Made by a program: the position numbers and the translations under genes. Of a stretch of 59,922 nucleotides of DNA, positions 1 to 8,190 are shown in pieces. Source of the stretch: Asaia bogorensis (GTDB taxonomy: Bacteria > Pseudomonadota > Alphaproteobacteria > Acetobacterales > Acetobacteraceae); the NCBI GenBank assembly GCA_945897825.1, contig CAMDGX010000017.1, forward strand, positions 1 to 59,922, written 5' to 3'. The notes under the pieces were generated by a model, which worked only from the letters and a program-made list of their open reading frames with translations, had not been told where the DNA came from and did not search any database. Within the stretch, counting starts at the first letter, position 1. Each line of letters starts with the position of its first letter.

Positions 1-757
1 GGATCTCCTCCTCCTGCAGGCGCAGCAGCCCGCCATCCGGCTCCGGCGGCAATTCGCAGATCGGGGCTGCCGGCAGGCGGGCAAGTGCCACGGCATGGCG
101 CATCAGGTCGGGCAGGAACCAGGCCAGCACGGCGGCCAGCAGCAGCAGGGCGGCGGCAATGCCCATCAGGCGCAGCGGCCAGCGCGGCGGGTCGGCAATC
201 GGCGGCGGAGGCGGGGGCAGCGGCGGCGGCGGCACATCGACGGCGGCGGGAGGCGGTGGCGGTCGCGGGGCGACGGCGGCGCGCACCAACTGGCCCTTGA
301 GGTCGGGCAGCGGCGGGGCGTTCTCCACCGCGCGCAGGCCCCAGCCGGCCAGCACCGGCTCCTTGCCCACCAGACGCAGATCGGCCAGCGACGCGCCTTC
401 CAACGCCGAGGACAGCAGGTCGCCCAGGGTGCGCGAGGCCGGCGCGCGGTCGGCGCGCAGACGCTCGGCCTCCTGCTCGACCTCCTCGACCAGTTGGCGC
501 ACCAGGGCGAGCGCCTCGTCGCGCCGCTCGGGCGGCAGGTCGTCCAGATGCGCGACGGGGCCGTCCAGCGAGGTGAACCACTGGATCTGCTCCGGCAGCA
601 CATTGGCTTCCGCGAACAGCGCCGCGTGCCGGGCCATGCCGCGCGAGGCGAGGTGCTGCACCACCTGGGCGCGGTAGTCCTGCGCCACGCCGTCCAGCAC
701 CCGGGCCGGGCGGCGGGTGCGCCGGTCGGTTTCGCCTATGAGGCGGAGCGGGGCCAT
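1..757 (-). CDS. Single-pass membrane protein with proline-rich linker, 3' end off the left edge
   Basis: The reading frame is open from the ATG at 757 to the left edge (252 codons), so the C-terminus is missing. The start has a GAGGGG Shine-Dalgarno just upstream and lies 10 bp after the stop of the serine-protease gene, so the two are probably one transcript. Residues 1-145 are a charged helical cytoplasmic-type region ending in a PVLAGWG motif (134-140). A proline-rich stretch follows (about 164-191), then one membrane segment (about 197-214) and the start of a periplasmic part. The same order, with a PVLVNWG motif, is seen in the upstream gene. I do not recognise a named family. Similar two-gene sets occur with SrfA/SrfB/SrfC-type envelope proteins, but that link is a guess. 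Confidence 0.75.
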   Translation of the reverse strand, partial: MAPLRLIGETDRRTRRPARVLDGVAQDYRAQVVQHLASRGMARHAALFAEANVLPEQIQWFTSLDGPVAHLDDLPPERRDEALALVRQLVEEVEQEAERLRADRAPASRTLGDLLSSALEGASLADLRLVGKEPVLAGWGLRAVENAPPLPDLKGQLVRAAVAPRPPPPPAAVDVPPPPLPPPPPPIADPPRWPLRLMGIAAALLLLAAVLAWFLPDLMRHAVALARLPAAPICELPPEPDGGLLRLQEEEI

Positions 758-767
758 GTGCCGCCCC

Positions 768-2621
768 TCAGCGCGGCGGTGCCGGCGCTGGCGCCGGGGC
801 GGGTGCAGGAGCGGGTGCGGGGGCCGGAGCCGGTGTCGCCGCGGCCGGCGCGGGCGCCGCGGGGGTGCACGGGTTGTCCTCGCTGCGCGCGGCGATGTTG
901 TTCTGCTGCAGGAAGGTGAGCAGCGTGACCGACGGCAGCGCGTAGTCGGCGCGATACGCCGTCTCGCGGTCGGTGCGGATGAAGGTGTTCACCCCCACGA
1001 TCCGCCCGCACCGGTCGGCCAGCGGCCCGCCCGAGTTGCCGCGGTTGATCGCGGCCGTATGGATCACCACCGGCGCGCCCTGCATCTGCTGCACGCCGCT
1101 GACTTCGCCGGAGGTGAAGTGCGCCGACGGCATCGCGCCTTCCTCGCCCTTCAGCAGGCGCTGGAAATCGTCGCCCACCTGCGTCACGAAGCCCGGGAAG
1201 CCGACGGCCACCACCGGCAGCAGCCGGTCGGCGGTCGGCGAAAGTGCGAGCGGCGCCAGCGTGCCTTCCTTCAGCTTCAGCACGGCGAAATCCGGCTTGG
1301 CGAAGTCGTGGTTCGGCGTGCGCGCGATCACCTCCGCCTCCACCGGCTTGCCCAGCTTGCGGTTGACCACGAAGAGCTGGCCGGGCGTCGAGCCGTCGAC
1401 CACGTGCAGGTTTGTCACCACGAGGTCGGGCCCGATCGCGAAGCCGCTGCCGGTCGACAGGCCCTGGCGGCCCTCGGCGTTGCGCGTCGGCGCCAGGATC
1501 AGCACGGTCGATTCCTCGAGCAGGTCGGCGAGGTTCGTCACCTGCCCGGCGCCGGGGGCCGGCGGCGCGCCGGGCGGGGCCTGCGGGCGCTGCACCGGCT
1601 GCTGGTCCGGCGCGGGCGGCAGGGCGGGGACCGGGGACATGCGCGGCGCGGTCTCGCCCTGGCGCAGCGGGGTTGCGGGCAGCGGACCGTCCGGGGCGAC
1701 GCAGATGTCGCCGCGCAGCCCGGCTTCCAGCTGCGCGAGGCGGCGGCGCAATCCGTCGTTCACGCCTTCCTGGATGCGCTTGAGATCGGCATCGAAGGCC
1801 GCATCGCGGCCCGGCGGCGCGGTCGCCTCGACCTGGCGGGCCAGTTGCACCCAGCCGTAGTAGTAGCCGGCGGCCAGCGCCACGGCGGCGACCAGCAGCA
1901 CGATGACGGTGGCGGCCAGGATCGCCGTCACCGCACTCATCGGCCGGCGCCAGCCGGGCTCGGGCGCGCCTGGGCCACCCCCCGGCGGCGGCGCGACCGG
2001 CGGCGGCGGGGCGCCACCCCCGGCGAAGGAGGCAGCCGCGGTGGCACCCGCGACCACGGCCGGGCCGGTTGTCGGCATGGGCGGCGGGGGCGGTGGCGGC
2101 GGAGCGGGCCGTGCCCCCCAGGGGTTCGCGCCGCCGGGCATCAGGTCGCGCCACACGCCGGCGAAATGCCGCGCCAGCGCGGTGGGGTCGTCGCCCACCT
2201 GCGTCGGCACGATGCCCCAGTTCACCAGCACCGGCGCATCGCCGGTCCAGAGCATATCCGCCGGGCCCGAAAGGGTCAGCGCCGCGCCCACCAGCCTTCC
2301 GGCCTCGGGGTCCGCGAACAGCGGCACCAGGTCGGCCAGCCGCCCGCGCAGCGCATTCTCTGCCGCCAATCGTTGGGAGGTCGAGAGCGCCTCGAACGCC
2401 ACCGGGTCTTCCCCGGCGCGGGCATACCAGGAGACGCGGGTGATCGGCTGGCCTTCCTTGGCGTCCGGCCAGGGCTCGGCGAACAGGTCCGCCGCCCGCG
2501 GCGCGCGCTCGGCCAGCAGGGCCATCAACCGCTCATGCTGCAGGATCGCCGGCACGCCGTCCGCGGACAGCGGCATGCGGTCGGTCATGCTGGACCCGAG
2601 CAGAAGGCGTGAACCGGACAT
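768..2621 (-). CDS. Membrane-anchored trypsin-like serine protease
   Basis: This 617-residue protein has an N-terminal cytoplasmic domain (1-165) with a PVLVNWG motif at 130-136. A Pro/Gly-rich linker follows (172-225), then one membrane helix (about 228-252), and a periplasmic trypsin-like (S1/DegP-type) protease domain (about 365-575). The catalytic triad is visible as His406 in TNLHVVDG, Asp444 in KPDFAVLKL and Ser530 in RGNSGGPL. There is no PDZ domain; the C-terminus is a run of Ala-Pro repeats. An AAGGAG ribosome-binding site 8 bp upstream supports the ATG at 2621 over the internal Met12. It probably cleaves periplasmic substrates. The N-terminal domain, shared with the next gene downstream, suggests both dock on the same cytoplasmic partner. 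Confidence 0.85.
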   Translation of the reverse strand: MSGSRLLLGSSMTDRMPLSADGVPAILQHERLMALLAERAPRAADLFAEPWPDAKEGQPITRVSWYARAGEDPVAFEALSTSQRLAAENALRGRLADLVPLFADPEAGRLVGAALTLSGPADMLWTGDAPVLVNWGIVPTQVGDDPTALARHFAGVWRDLMPGGANPWGARPAPPPPPPPPMPTTGPAVVAGATAAASFAGGGAPPPPVAPPPGGGPGAPEPGWRRPMSAVTAILAATVIVLLVAAVALAAGYYYGWVQLARQVEATAPPGRDAAFDADLKRIQEGVNDGLRRRLAQLEAGLRGDICVAPDGPLPATPLRQGETAPRMSPVPALPPAPDQQPVQRPQAPPGAPPAPGAGQVTNLADLLEESTVLILAPTRNAEGRQGLSTGSGFAIGPDLVVTNLHVVDGSTPGQLFVVNRKLGKPVEAEVIARTPNHDFAKPDFAVLKLKEGTLAPLALSPTADRLLPVVAVGFPGFVTQVGDDFQRLLKGEEGAMPSAHFTSGEVSGVQQMQGAPVVIHTAAINRGNSGGPLADRCGRIVGVNTFIRTDRETAYRADYALPSVTLLTFLQQNNIAARSEDNPCTPAAPAPAAATPAPAPAPAPAPAPAPAPAPPR

Positions 2622-2739
2622 CGATAAGGCTCCTTGCGGCGGGGCCGGCTAGATCGTGGCGGCCGATGGTGGCAACACCATGGGCCGTGTCACGCGGCAG
2701 AATGAGGGAAGGACGCGGTTCGGGGAAATGGCAGCCCCG

Positions 2740-3534
2740 TCATGGCAGGATCGGCGCCCGGCGCGGCGCGGGCGGTGGCGGCGGGGGCGGCGGCGGGGTT
2801 GGCGCGGGCGGAGTGACACCCGGCAGGTCGACCTGCTGCGGCGCGCCGAAGCGGATGTTGTCCACGCCGAAGCCGTGCGGCTCCGCGCCGACCAGGTGGA
2901 ATTCCAGCCCGGCGATGCGCGGTGCGAGGTCGGCGGTCGCCAGCCCCATGAACTCGATCAGCACGCCGCGGTTGACGGTGCGGCCCAGCACCCGGCCCTG
3001 GCGGTCGTACACGGTGATGGCGGTGCCGCCCACCGCGTCGAACCCGATGCCCTGCAGCCCCACGGCGGCCACGTCGCGGTCGAACCAGATCGCCACCGGC
3101 CCGTTCCAGCGCGGCGAGCCGCCCAGCGCCGGTGGCTGCCCGCCCTGCTGCGCGCTCGGCGCCGTGAACGGCAGCGTCGACACCGATGGCGATCCGGCAT
3201 CCAGCGTCAGCGGCGCGGACGGCGTGCCGACAAGGCACCCGGTCACCACGGCGCCGCGCGGGCAATCCGCCGGCGTGCCCATCCGCCGCCCGCGGAAATG
3301 CCCGCCGAAGCGCACCGTCGGGCTGTCCGCCCCGCCGCGATACAGCGATGGCGGATAGACCGGGTTCACCGCGCCCAGCGCCACCTCCGCGAAGGTGATC
3401 CGCCCGGCCCCGGCCTTGAACTGCCGTTCCTCCACGCGCACCACCCCCACCTGCCCCTGCGTCTGGCCCAGGACATGCGCCGGGAGCGCGGCGGCAAGCA
3501 GAAGCGCCAGGGCGTTGGCCAGGAAAAGCCGCAT
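2740..3534 (-). CDS. Exported hypothetical protein, tandem paralogue 1
   Basis: This 264-residue protein has a clear Sec signal peptide (residues 1 to about 23, ending near VLG-Q). The mature part contains a pattern typical of secreted beta-sandwich proteins: FDRDVAAVGLQ, then ITVYDRQGRVLG, FMGLA, and finally VDNIRFG. It ends in a long polyproline tail. It is a close paralogue of the adjacent gene at 3613-4398, and EERQFKAGAGRITF is identical in both. Function is unknown. The fold resembles extracellular or PEP-CTERM-type proteins, but no C-terminal sorting helix is present. Confidence 0.8.
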   Translation of the reverse strand: MRLFLANALALLLAAALPAHVLGQTQGQVGVVRVEERQFKAGAGRITFAEVALGAVNPVYPPSLYRGGADSPTVRFGGHFRGRRMGTPADCPRGAVVTGCLVGTPSAPLTLDAGSPSVSTLPFTAPSAQQGGQPPALGGSPRWNGPVAIWFDRDVAAVGLQGIGFDAVGGTAITVYDRQGRVLGRTVNRGVLIEFMGLATADLAPRIAGLEFHLVGAEPHGFGVDNIRFGAPQQVDLPGVTPPAPTPPPPPPPPPAPRRAPILP

Positions 3535-3612
3535 GATGGAATGACTGCATCGCTCTGAAAGGTAACGCGACGGTAATGCATACCGCCCCCCGCGTGAAGC
3601 CGCCCGGCCCCA

Positions 3613-4398
3613 TCACGGCAGGATCGGCGGGCGCCTCGGGGCCGGCGGCGCCGGGGGTGGTGGTGGTGGTGGTGGCGCGGGCGGCGTCACCCCCGGCAGG
3701 TCGATCTCCTGCGGCGCGCCGAAGCGGATGTTGTCCACCCCGAACCCCTGCGGCTCCGCGCCGACCAGGTGGAACTCCAGCCCGGCGATCCGCGGCGCCA
3801 GGTCGCGCGTGGCCAGCCCCATGAACTCGAACCCGGTGCCCCGGTTGGCGGTGCGGCCCAGAACCTTGCCCTGCCGGTCATAGACTGTGATCGCCACCCC
3901 TCCGGTCGCGTCGAACCAGCCGCCTTGCAGCCCGACGGCGGCGAGGTCGCGATCGAACCAGATCGCGATCGGCCCGTTCCAGCGCGGCGTGCCGCCCAAC
4001 TCCGGCGATTGCGAGCCGCGCACCCCGGTATTGTCCATCGTCTCCACCCGCGGCGCATTGGCATCGAGCGTCAGCGGCGCGGAGGGCGCGCCGGACAGGC
4101 AGCCCGTCACCGGCGCCCCGGGCGGGCACTCGCCCGGCGTGGCCATCCGCCGCCCGCGGAAATGCCCGCCAAACCGCACCGTCGGGCTGTCCGGCCCGCC
4201 CCGGTAGCGCGACGGCGGATAGACCGGGTTCGGCGTTCCCAGCGGCACCTCGCTGAAGGTGATGCGCCCCGCCCCTGCCTTGAACTGCCGCTCCTCGATG
4301 CGCACCACCTCCTGCGCCCGCGCGCCCCCCGCGAGGGCGAGGCCCAAGGCGGCGAGGTGGGTCAGGCGCAGCAGCATGGAAAACCGACGATGTCGCAT
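3613..4398 (-). CDS. Exported hypothetical protein, tandem paralogue 2
   Basis: This 261-residue protein is the upstream partner of the gene at 2740-3534 and very similar along its whole length, including EERQFKAGAGRITF, FDRDLAAVGLQ, YDRQGKVLG and VDNIRFGAPQ. It has a signal peptide. An internal Met8 (start at 4377) would give a more usual signal sequence, and no strong Shine-Dalgarno separates the two choices. The C-terminal proline run is encoded by a GGT-type microsatellite near 3655, which could vary in length by slippage. The pair arose by local duplication. Function unknown; presumably periplasmic or extracellular. Confidence 0.8.
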   Translation of the reverse strand: MRHRRFSMLLRLTHLAALGLALAGGARAQEVVRIEERQFKAGAGRITFSEVPLGTPNPVYPPSRYRGGPDSPTVRFGGHFRGRRMATPGECPPGAPVTGCLSGAPSAPLTLDANAPRVETMDNTGVRGSQSPELGGTPRWNGPIAIWFDRDLAAVGLQGGWFDATGGVAITVYDRQGKVLGRTANRGTGFEFMGLATRDLAPRIAGLEFHLVGAEPQGFGVDNIRFGAPQEIDLPGVTPPAPPPPPPPPAPPAPRRPPILP

Positions 4399-4455
4399 GC
4401 CGGCATGATGCCAACTCCATCGCGCCGCGACCGTGGCCGGGCCTTGCCCGTTCGG

Positions 4456-5358
4456 TCACGTTTCTGTGAGCGAACCCTGACCGGCAAGGTCGCGCACCGC
4501 CCGCACCACGGCCTCGGGGGCCTCGTGCGGCAGGAAATGCCCGACCCGGTCCAGCACCCGCCGCTCATAGCCGGCCGTGAAGAGCGGAACATCCGGATCC
4601 GGGACCGGCGGCGCGCCGACGCCGTCGGCCGCCCCTTCCAGGGTGATCGTCGGCACCGCGATGCGCGGCCCGGCCGCCAGCGCCGCCTCCACCGCGGCCA
4701 GCGCCGGGTCGCCTGGGGCCGCGTTGTGGCGATGGCGGTAGGAATGGATCACCACCTCGACGAAATCCGGATTGTCCCAGGCCTGCGCCACGCGCGCGAG
4801 CAGCGCTTCGGAAAACCGCCAGTTCGGCGACCACAGCCGCCACAGCAGCCGGCCGATCTCGCGCCGGTTCGCCGCCAGCCCGGCCCGCCCGCGCTCGGTC
4901 TGGAAATACCACTGGTACCAATAGGCCAGCTCCTGCGCCGGCGCCGCCGGATGGGCGGCCGAGGCCAGGTCCTGGATGTTGTAGCCGCCGACCGTCACCA
5001 GCCCGCGCACCCGCTCCGGCCACAGCGCCGCGACCACGCAGGCCGCCCGCCCGCCCCAGTCGTAGCCGGCCAGCAGCGCCCGGCCGATCCCCAGCGCGTC
5101 GAGGAAATCGCGCAGATCGGCCCCGAGCGCCGCCTGCTCGCCGGAGCGCGGCGTTGCGGGCGACAGGAACCGCGTGCCGCCATAGCCGCGCAGCCACGGC
5201 ACCAGCACGCGAAACCCGCCCGCCGCCAGCGCCGGTGCCACTTGGTCATAGGCATGCACGTCGTCGGGAAACCCGTGCAGCAGCACCACCGCCGGCCCGT
5301 CCGCCGGCCCGTGCTCGCGATAGGCGATCTCCAGCGTCGGCGTGCGGACGGTCTTCAC
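4456..5358 (-). CDS. Alpha/beta hydrolase, epoxide hydrolase/dehalogenase type
   Basis: This 300-residue alpha/beta-hydrolase has an Asp nucleophile in GYDWGG (Asp100), the HGFP oxyanion motif (28-31) and a catalytic His in RVGHFLPHE (about 274). An Asp nucleophile points to epoxide hydrolases, haloalkane dehalogenases or fluoroacetate dehalogenases rather than Ser esterases. The Tyr/Trp-rich cap around 145-155 (YWYQWYF) fits epoxide hydrolases. The start is a GTG at 5358, only 10 bp after the mlaC stop, so it is probably co-transcribed with mlaC. The substrate cannot be read from the sequence. Confidence 0.85.
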   Translation of the reverse strand: MKTVRTPTLEIAYREHGPADGPAVVLLHGFPDDVHAYDQVAPALAAGGFRVLVPWLRGYGGTRFLSPATPRSGEQAALGADLRDFLDALGIGRALLAGYDWGGRAACVVAALWPERVRGLVTVGGYNIQDLASAAHPAAPAQELAYWYQWYFQTERGRAGLAANRREIGRLLWRLWSPNWRFSEALLARVAQAWDNPDFVEVVIHSYRHRHNAAPGDPALAAVEAALAAGPRIAVPTITLEGAADGVGAPPVPDPDVPLFTAGYERRVLDRVGHFLPHEAPEAVVRAVRDLAGQGSLTET

Positions 5359-5368
5359 CGAAGGCGGG

Positions 5369-6004
5369 CTACGCGGCCGCGGCCTGCTGGCGCAGCGCGT
5401 CGATCAGCGCCTGGACGTTGTTGCCGTTGCGCGCCAGGAAGGCGGCGTAGTCGCTGCGCTGGGTCAGGCGCAGGCTGGTGCCCTCGGCGACGACGTCGAT
5501 CACCCGCGGCGGCCCCTCGGCATCGACCACCCAATCCACCTTGTTCGGCGCGTTGCCGGGGCGATTGACGATGCTGGAGACCGTGATGTCCCCCTCGCGT
5601 TGCAGCGCGCGCCCGAGCGAATAGGTGACGCCCTGGTATTCGCCCACCCGCTCGCTGACGTTCTTCACCAGCACGCGGCGGAACAGCACCGTGTAGTCGG
5701 CCTGCTGCTGCGGCGAGGCGGTGCGCCAGAAGCGCCCGAGGCAGAAGCGCGCGACCGCATCGACGTCGACCCGCTGCTCGATCACCCGCGCCAGGGCGGC
5801 GCGCTTGGCCGGTTGCGGCTCCGCCCCGTTGGCGATGGCCAGCAGGTCGCGCAGCATCTGGTCGACGAAGGCGGCGGCGGCGTCGGGCGTGGCGGCGCGG
5901 GCGCGCCCGGCGAAGGGCGGTGCGGCCAGCAGGGCGCCGCCCAGCAGTGCGGGGGCGGCGGCGAGAAACAGGCGGCGTGTGGTCATGCTCATGGTCCCGG
6001 TCAT
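5369..6004 (-). CDS. mlaC: MlaC-family phospholipid-binding periplasmic protein
   Basis: This 211-residue protein has a twin-arginine-like N-terminus (MTTRRLFLAAAPALLGG) and an MlaC/Ttg2D domain, with FVDQMLRDLLAIANG near the start and FCLGRFWRTASPQQQADY in the middle. MlaC shuttles phospholipid between the outer-membrane MlaA complex and the inner-membrane MlaFEDB ABC transporter. The ATG at 6004 is preferred because GAGG lies 6 bp upstream; later ATGs at 5992 and 5986 are possible. The mlaA gene is upstream on the same strand, 127 bp away. MlaFEDB is not in this window. HpnM, the hopanoid-cluster member of the same superfamily, is an alternative, but no hopanoid genes are nearby. Confidence 0.88.
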   Translation of the reverse strand: MTGTMSMTTRRLFLAAAPALLGGALLAAPPFAGRARAATPDAAAAFVDQMLRDLLAIANGAEPQPAKRAALARVIEQRVDVDAVARFCLGRFWRTASPQQQADYTVLFRRVLVKNVSERVGEYQGVTYSLGRALQREGDITVSSIVNRPGNAPNKVDWVVDAEGPPRVIDVVAEGTSLRLTQRSDYAAFLARNGNNVQALIDALRQQAAAA

Positions 6005-6131
6005 CCAATGCCTCGGTCTAGCCTTGGGTCCGACTTGGCGTTGCACCCGGCCTGGCGCAACCCTGGCGCGCTTCCCGGGCGGCGATGGGGCGACGCGCTG
6101 GCCAAATCGAGGCGCGGGCCGAGGCCCCGGC

Positions 6132-6935
6132 TCAGCGCGACAGGCTCTTGCGATAGGCCTCCGCCGTGCCGCGATCGTCGGCGATGACCTCCTCGATCGT
6201 GGCGCGCCGGTTCTGCCGGTAGAGGCTGCGCAGCGTGGCATACGGGTCCAGTGCCTGGGCCTTCACCCGGTCGAGGTCGTCGAGGAAGCGCGAGCGCGTG
6301 TCCACGGCATTGAGGCCGGTGCGCGCATAGCCCAGCGCGTCCACCGTGGTCCCCTGGCCGATCCAGGTGAACGGGTCCATCGCGATGTCCGCCGCCCGCC
6401 CGACCGCGTCGCGCGGGTTCGACGGGCCGAACACCGGCAGGAACAGGTAGGGCCCCTCGCCGGCGCCCCACACCGCCAGCGTCATGCCGAAATCGGCGCC
6501 ATTGCGCGGATAGCCGAGCCCGGTCGCCACGTCGAACAGCCCGCCCACGCCGAGCGTCGAGTTGATCACCAGGCGCATGAACGTGTCGCCGGCGCGCTTG
6601 GGCTTGCCCTGCATCATGTTGTTGGCCAGCACCACCGGGCTCGCCAGGTTGTCCAGCACGTTGCGCACGCCGGTGCGGGCAGGTTGCGGCACCACGTGGC
6701 GGTAGGCCAGCGCCAGCGGGCGCAGGATGACCACGTCGATGCCGTCGTTGATCTCGTAGATCACCCGGTTGGTCGGCTCCAGCGGGTCGTTGGCCGCGTT
6801 GTAGTCGGCCACCGCATCGGGGTCGGAGGCGTCGGGCGGGCTGGCGCAGCCGGCCAGCGACGCGGTCGCCACCAGCAGGGCGAGCACCAGGGCAGGCGGC
6901 TTGGGCAACAGGCGGAAGCGGATGGGCGCGCGCAT
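6132..6935 (-). CDS. mlaA: MlaA/VacJ outer-membrane lipoprotein
   Basis: This protein of about 267 residues has a lipoprotein signal ending in LAGC (Cys near residue 28) and the VacJ signature: NDPLEPTNRVIYEIND, then NMMQGKPKRAGDTF, and GMTLAVWGAGEGPYLFLP. MlaA removes mislocalised phospholipid from the outer leaflet of the outer membrane and passes it to MlaC, encoded next downstream. The start at 6935 has GAGGA 5 bp upstream. A longer form from 6968 (11 residues more, GGGAG upstream) is equally possible. It is divergent from metF. Confidence 0.9.
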   Translation of the reverse strand: MRAPIRFRLLPKPPALVLALLVATASLAGCASPPDASDPDAVADYNAANDPLEPTNRVIYEINDGIDVVILRPLALAYRHVVPQPARTGVRNVLDNLASPVVLANNMMQGKPKRAGDTFMRLVINSTLGVGGLFDVATGLGYPRNGADFGMTLAVWGAGEGPYLFLPVFGPSNPRDAVGRAADIAMDPFTWIGQGTTVDALGYARTGLNAVDTRSRFLDDLDRVKAQALDPYATLRSLYRQNRRATIEEVIADDRGTAEAYRKSLSR

Positions 6936-7079
6936 CGCGATCCTCGACATGGGTCTGGGGCCGTTCATACGCCCGCTCCCGCCCAGGAGGAAGCGCCACG
7001 CGCCACGGTGGTTGCATGCCCGCCGCAATCGTGCCGTCCGCGTGCATCGCGGCCACACCACGCTTGCGGCAGCCGTGCA

Positions 7080-7105
7080 AAGACATATAAATATCTTTAT
7101 GTCTT
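7080..7105. promoter_or_regulatory. Palindromic AT-rich operator candidate upstream of metF
   Basis: AAGACATA (7080-7087) and TATGTCTT (7098-7105) form a perfect 8-bp inverted repeat separated by 10 AT-rich bases, ending 16 bp before the metF ATG. The position would overlap a promoter. Methionine-cycle genes in alphaproteobacteria are often controlled by ArsR-type regulators that bind AT-rich palindromes of this kind. Assigning a particular regulator here is inference. Confidence 0.45.
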
Positions 7106-7121
7106 CCGACAGGAGCCCCCG

Positions 7122-8087
7122 ATGACCTCCCTCCGTCCTCCGGTCCCCCACGCCGCCATGTCGGGAGCCTCGCCGCTCGCCCGTTGGCTCACCGGCCCGC
7201 GCTTCGCCGGGATGCCGGTGCTGAGCGAGGACCTGCCCGCGCCGCAACTCTCCTTCGAGTTCTTCCCGCCGCGCACCGAGGCGCTGGAGCAGCAGCTCTG
7301 GGCCTGCATCCGTCGGCTGGAGCCGCTCGCCCCGCGCTTCGTCTCCGTCACCTACGGCGCCGGCGGCAGCACCCAGGCGCGCACCCATGCAACCGTGGCG
7401 CGCATCGTCCAGGAAACCACGCTGACCCCCGCCGCCCACCTCACCTGCGTCGGCGCCAGCCGCGGCGAGGTGGATGATGTCGCCCGGCAATACTGGGACG
7501 CCGGCATCCGCCACATCGTGGCGCTGCGCGGCGACGTGCCCGGCGGCGCCGCCTACGAGCCGCATCCGGACGGCTACGCCTATGCCGTTGATCTCGTCGC
7601 CGGGCTGAAGAGGGTCGCCGATTTCGAGATCTCGGTCGCCGCCTATCCGGAGATCCACCCCACCGCCACCAGCCCGCTCGCCGACCTCGACAACCTCAAG
7701 CGCAAGCTCGACGCCGGCGCCACCCGCGCCATCACCAACTACTTCTTCGACAACACCACCTTCCTGCGCTTCCTCGACCTTGCCCTCGCCGCCGGCATCA
7801 CGGCACCGATCGTCCCGGGGATCATGCCGGTGTCGAACTACACCCAGATCGTGAAGTTCTCCCAGGTCAGCGGCGTGAAGGTGCCGCCCTGGCTCGGCCG
7901 CTTCTTCGAGGGCGTCGAGGACGACATGGAAACCCGCCGCATGATCGCCGCCCACGTCGCCGCCGAGCAGGTGTGCACGCTCCAGGCCAACGGCATCGAC
8001 GAGTTCCACTTCTACACGCTGAACCGGCCGGACCTGACCTACGCCATCGCCCACATCCTGGGCGTGCGGCCGCGTGCGGGCGCCTAG
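7122..8087 (+). CDS. metF: 5,10-methylenetetrahydrofolate reductase
   Basis: This 321-residue enzyme reduces 5,10-methylene-THF to 5-methyl-THF for methionine synthesis. Family signatures are SFEFFPPRTEALE (about 44-56), SVTYGAGGSTQ, HLTCVG, ALRGDVPGG, PEIHPTA, TNYFFDN, and ITAPIVPGIMP. The ATG at 7122 has AGGAG 7 bp upstream. The gene is alone on its strand behind an AT-rich palindrome. Its TAG stop lies inside the CTAG end of a dispersed repeat that begins at 8083. Confidence 0.95.
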   Translation: MTSLRPPVPHAAMSGASPLARWLTGPRFAGMPVLSEDLPAPQLSFEFFPPRTEALEQQLWACIRRLEPLAPRFVSVTYGAGGSTQARTHATVARIVQETTLTPAAHLTCVGASRGEVDDVARQYWDAGIRHIVALRGDVPGGAAYEPHPDGYAYAVDLVAGLKRVADFEISVAAYPEIHPTATSPLADLDNLKRKLDAGATRAITNYFFDNTTFLRFLDLALAAGITAPIVPGIMPVSNYTQIVKFSQVSGVKVPPWLGRFFEGVEDDMETRRMIAAHVAAEQVCTLQANGIDEFHFYTLNRPDLTYAIAHILGVRPRAGA

Positions 8088-8190
8088 AGCAATATCCGAC
8101 CGGATGGAATCATCCGGTCGTAGGATTTGCGTTCTCAATCAAGAACCTAGAGCGGAAGCCGTGCGCCTATCGGCAGGGCTTCCGCTCTAG
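8083..8190. repeat. CTAG-capped dispersed repeat, two units
   Basis: Unit 1 (8083-8150) runs CTAG to CTAG and contains the palindrome CCGACCGGAT...ATCCGGTCG and the word TTTGCGTTCT. Unit 2 (8147-8190) is a hairpin with CTAGAGCGGAAGCC pairing with GGCTTCCGCTCTAG. Both units recur, in the opposite order and orientation, at 17968-18137. The repeat fills the whole gap between the convergent metF and CNNM genes, and its CTAG ends provide both stop codons. It probably also acts as a bidirectional terminator. Confidence 0.8.

Noticed and set aside
95-919. Long plus-strand frame rich in Arg, Gln and His
   Set aside because: It is antisense to a minus-strand frame with a coherent membrane-protein layout and a good ribosome-binding site, and has the Arg/Gly/Ala-rich make-up typical of antisense frames in GC-rich DNA.
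717-2612. 631-codon plus-strand frame
   Set aside because: Antisense of the serine protease, whose His/Asp/Ser triad is intact; no domain is visible in the plus frame.
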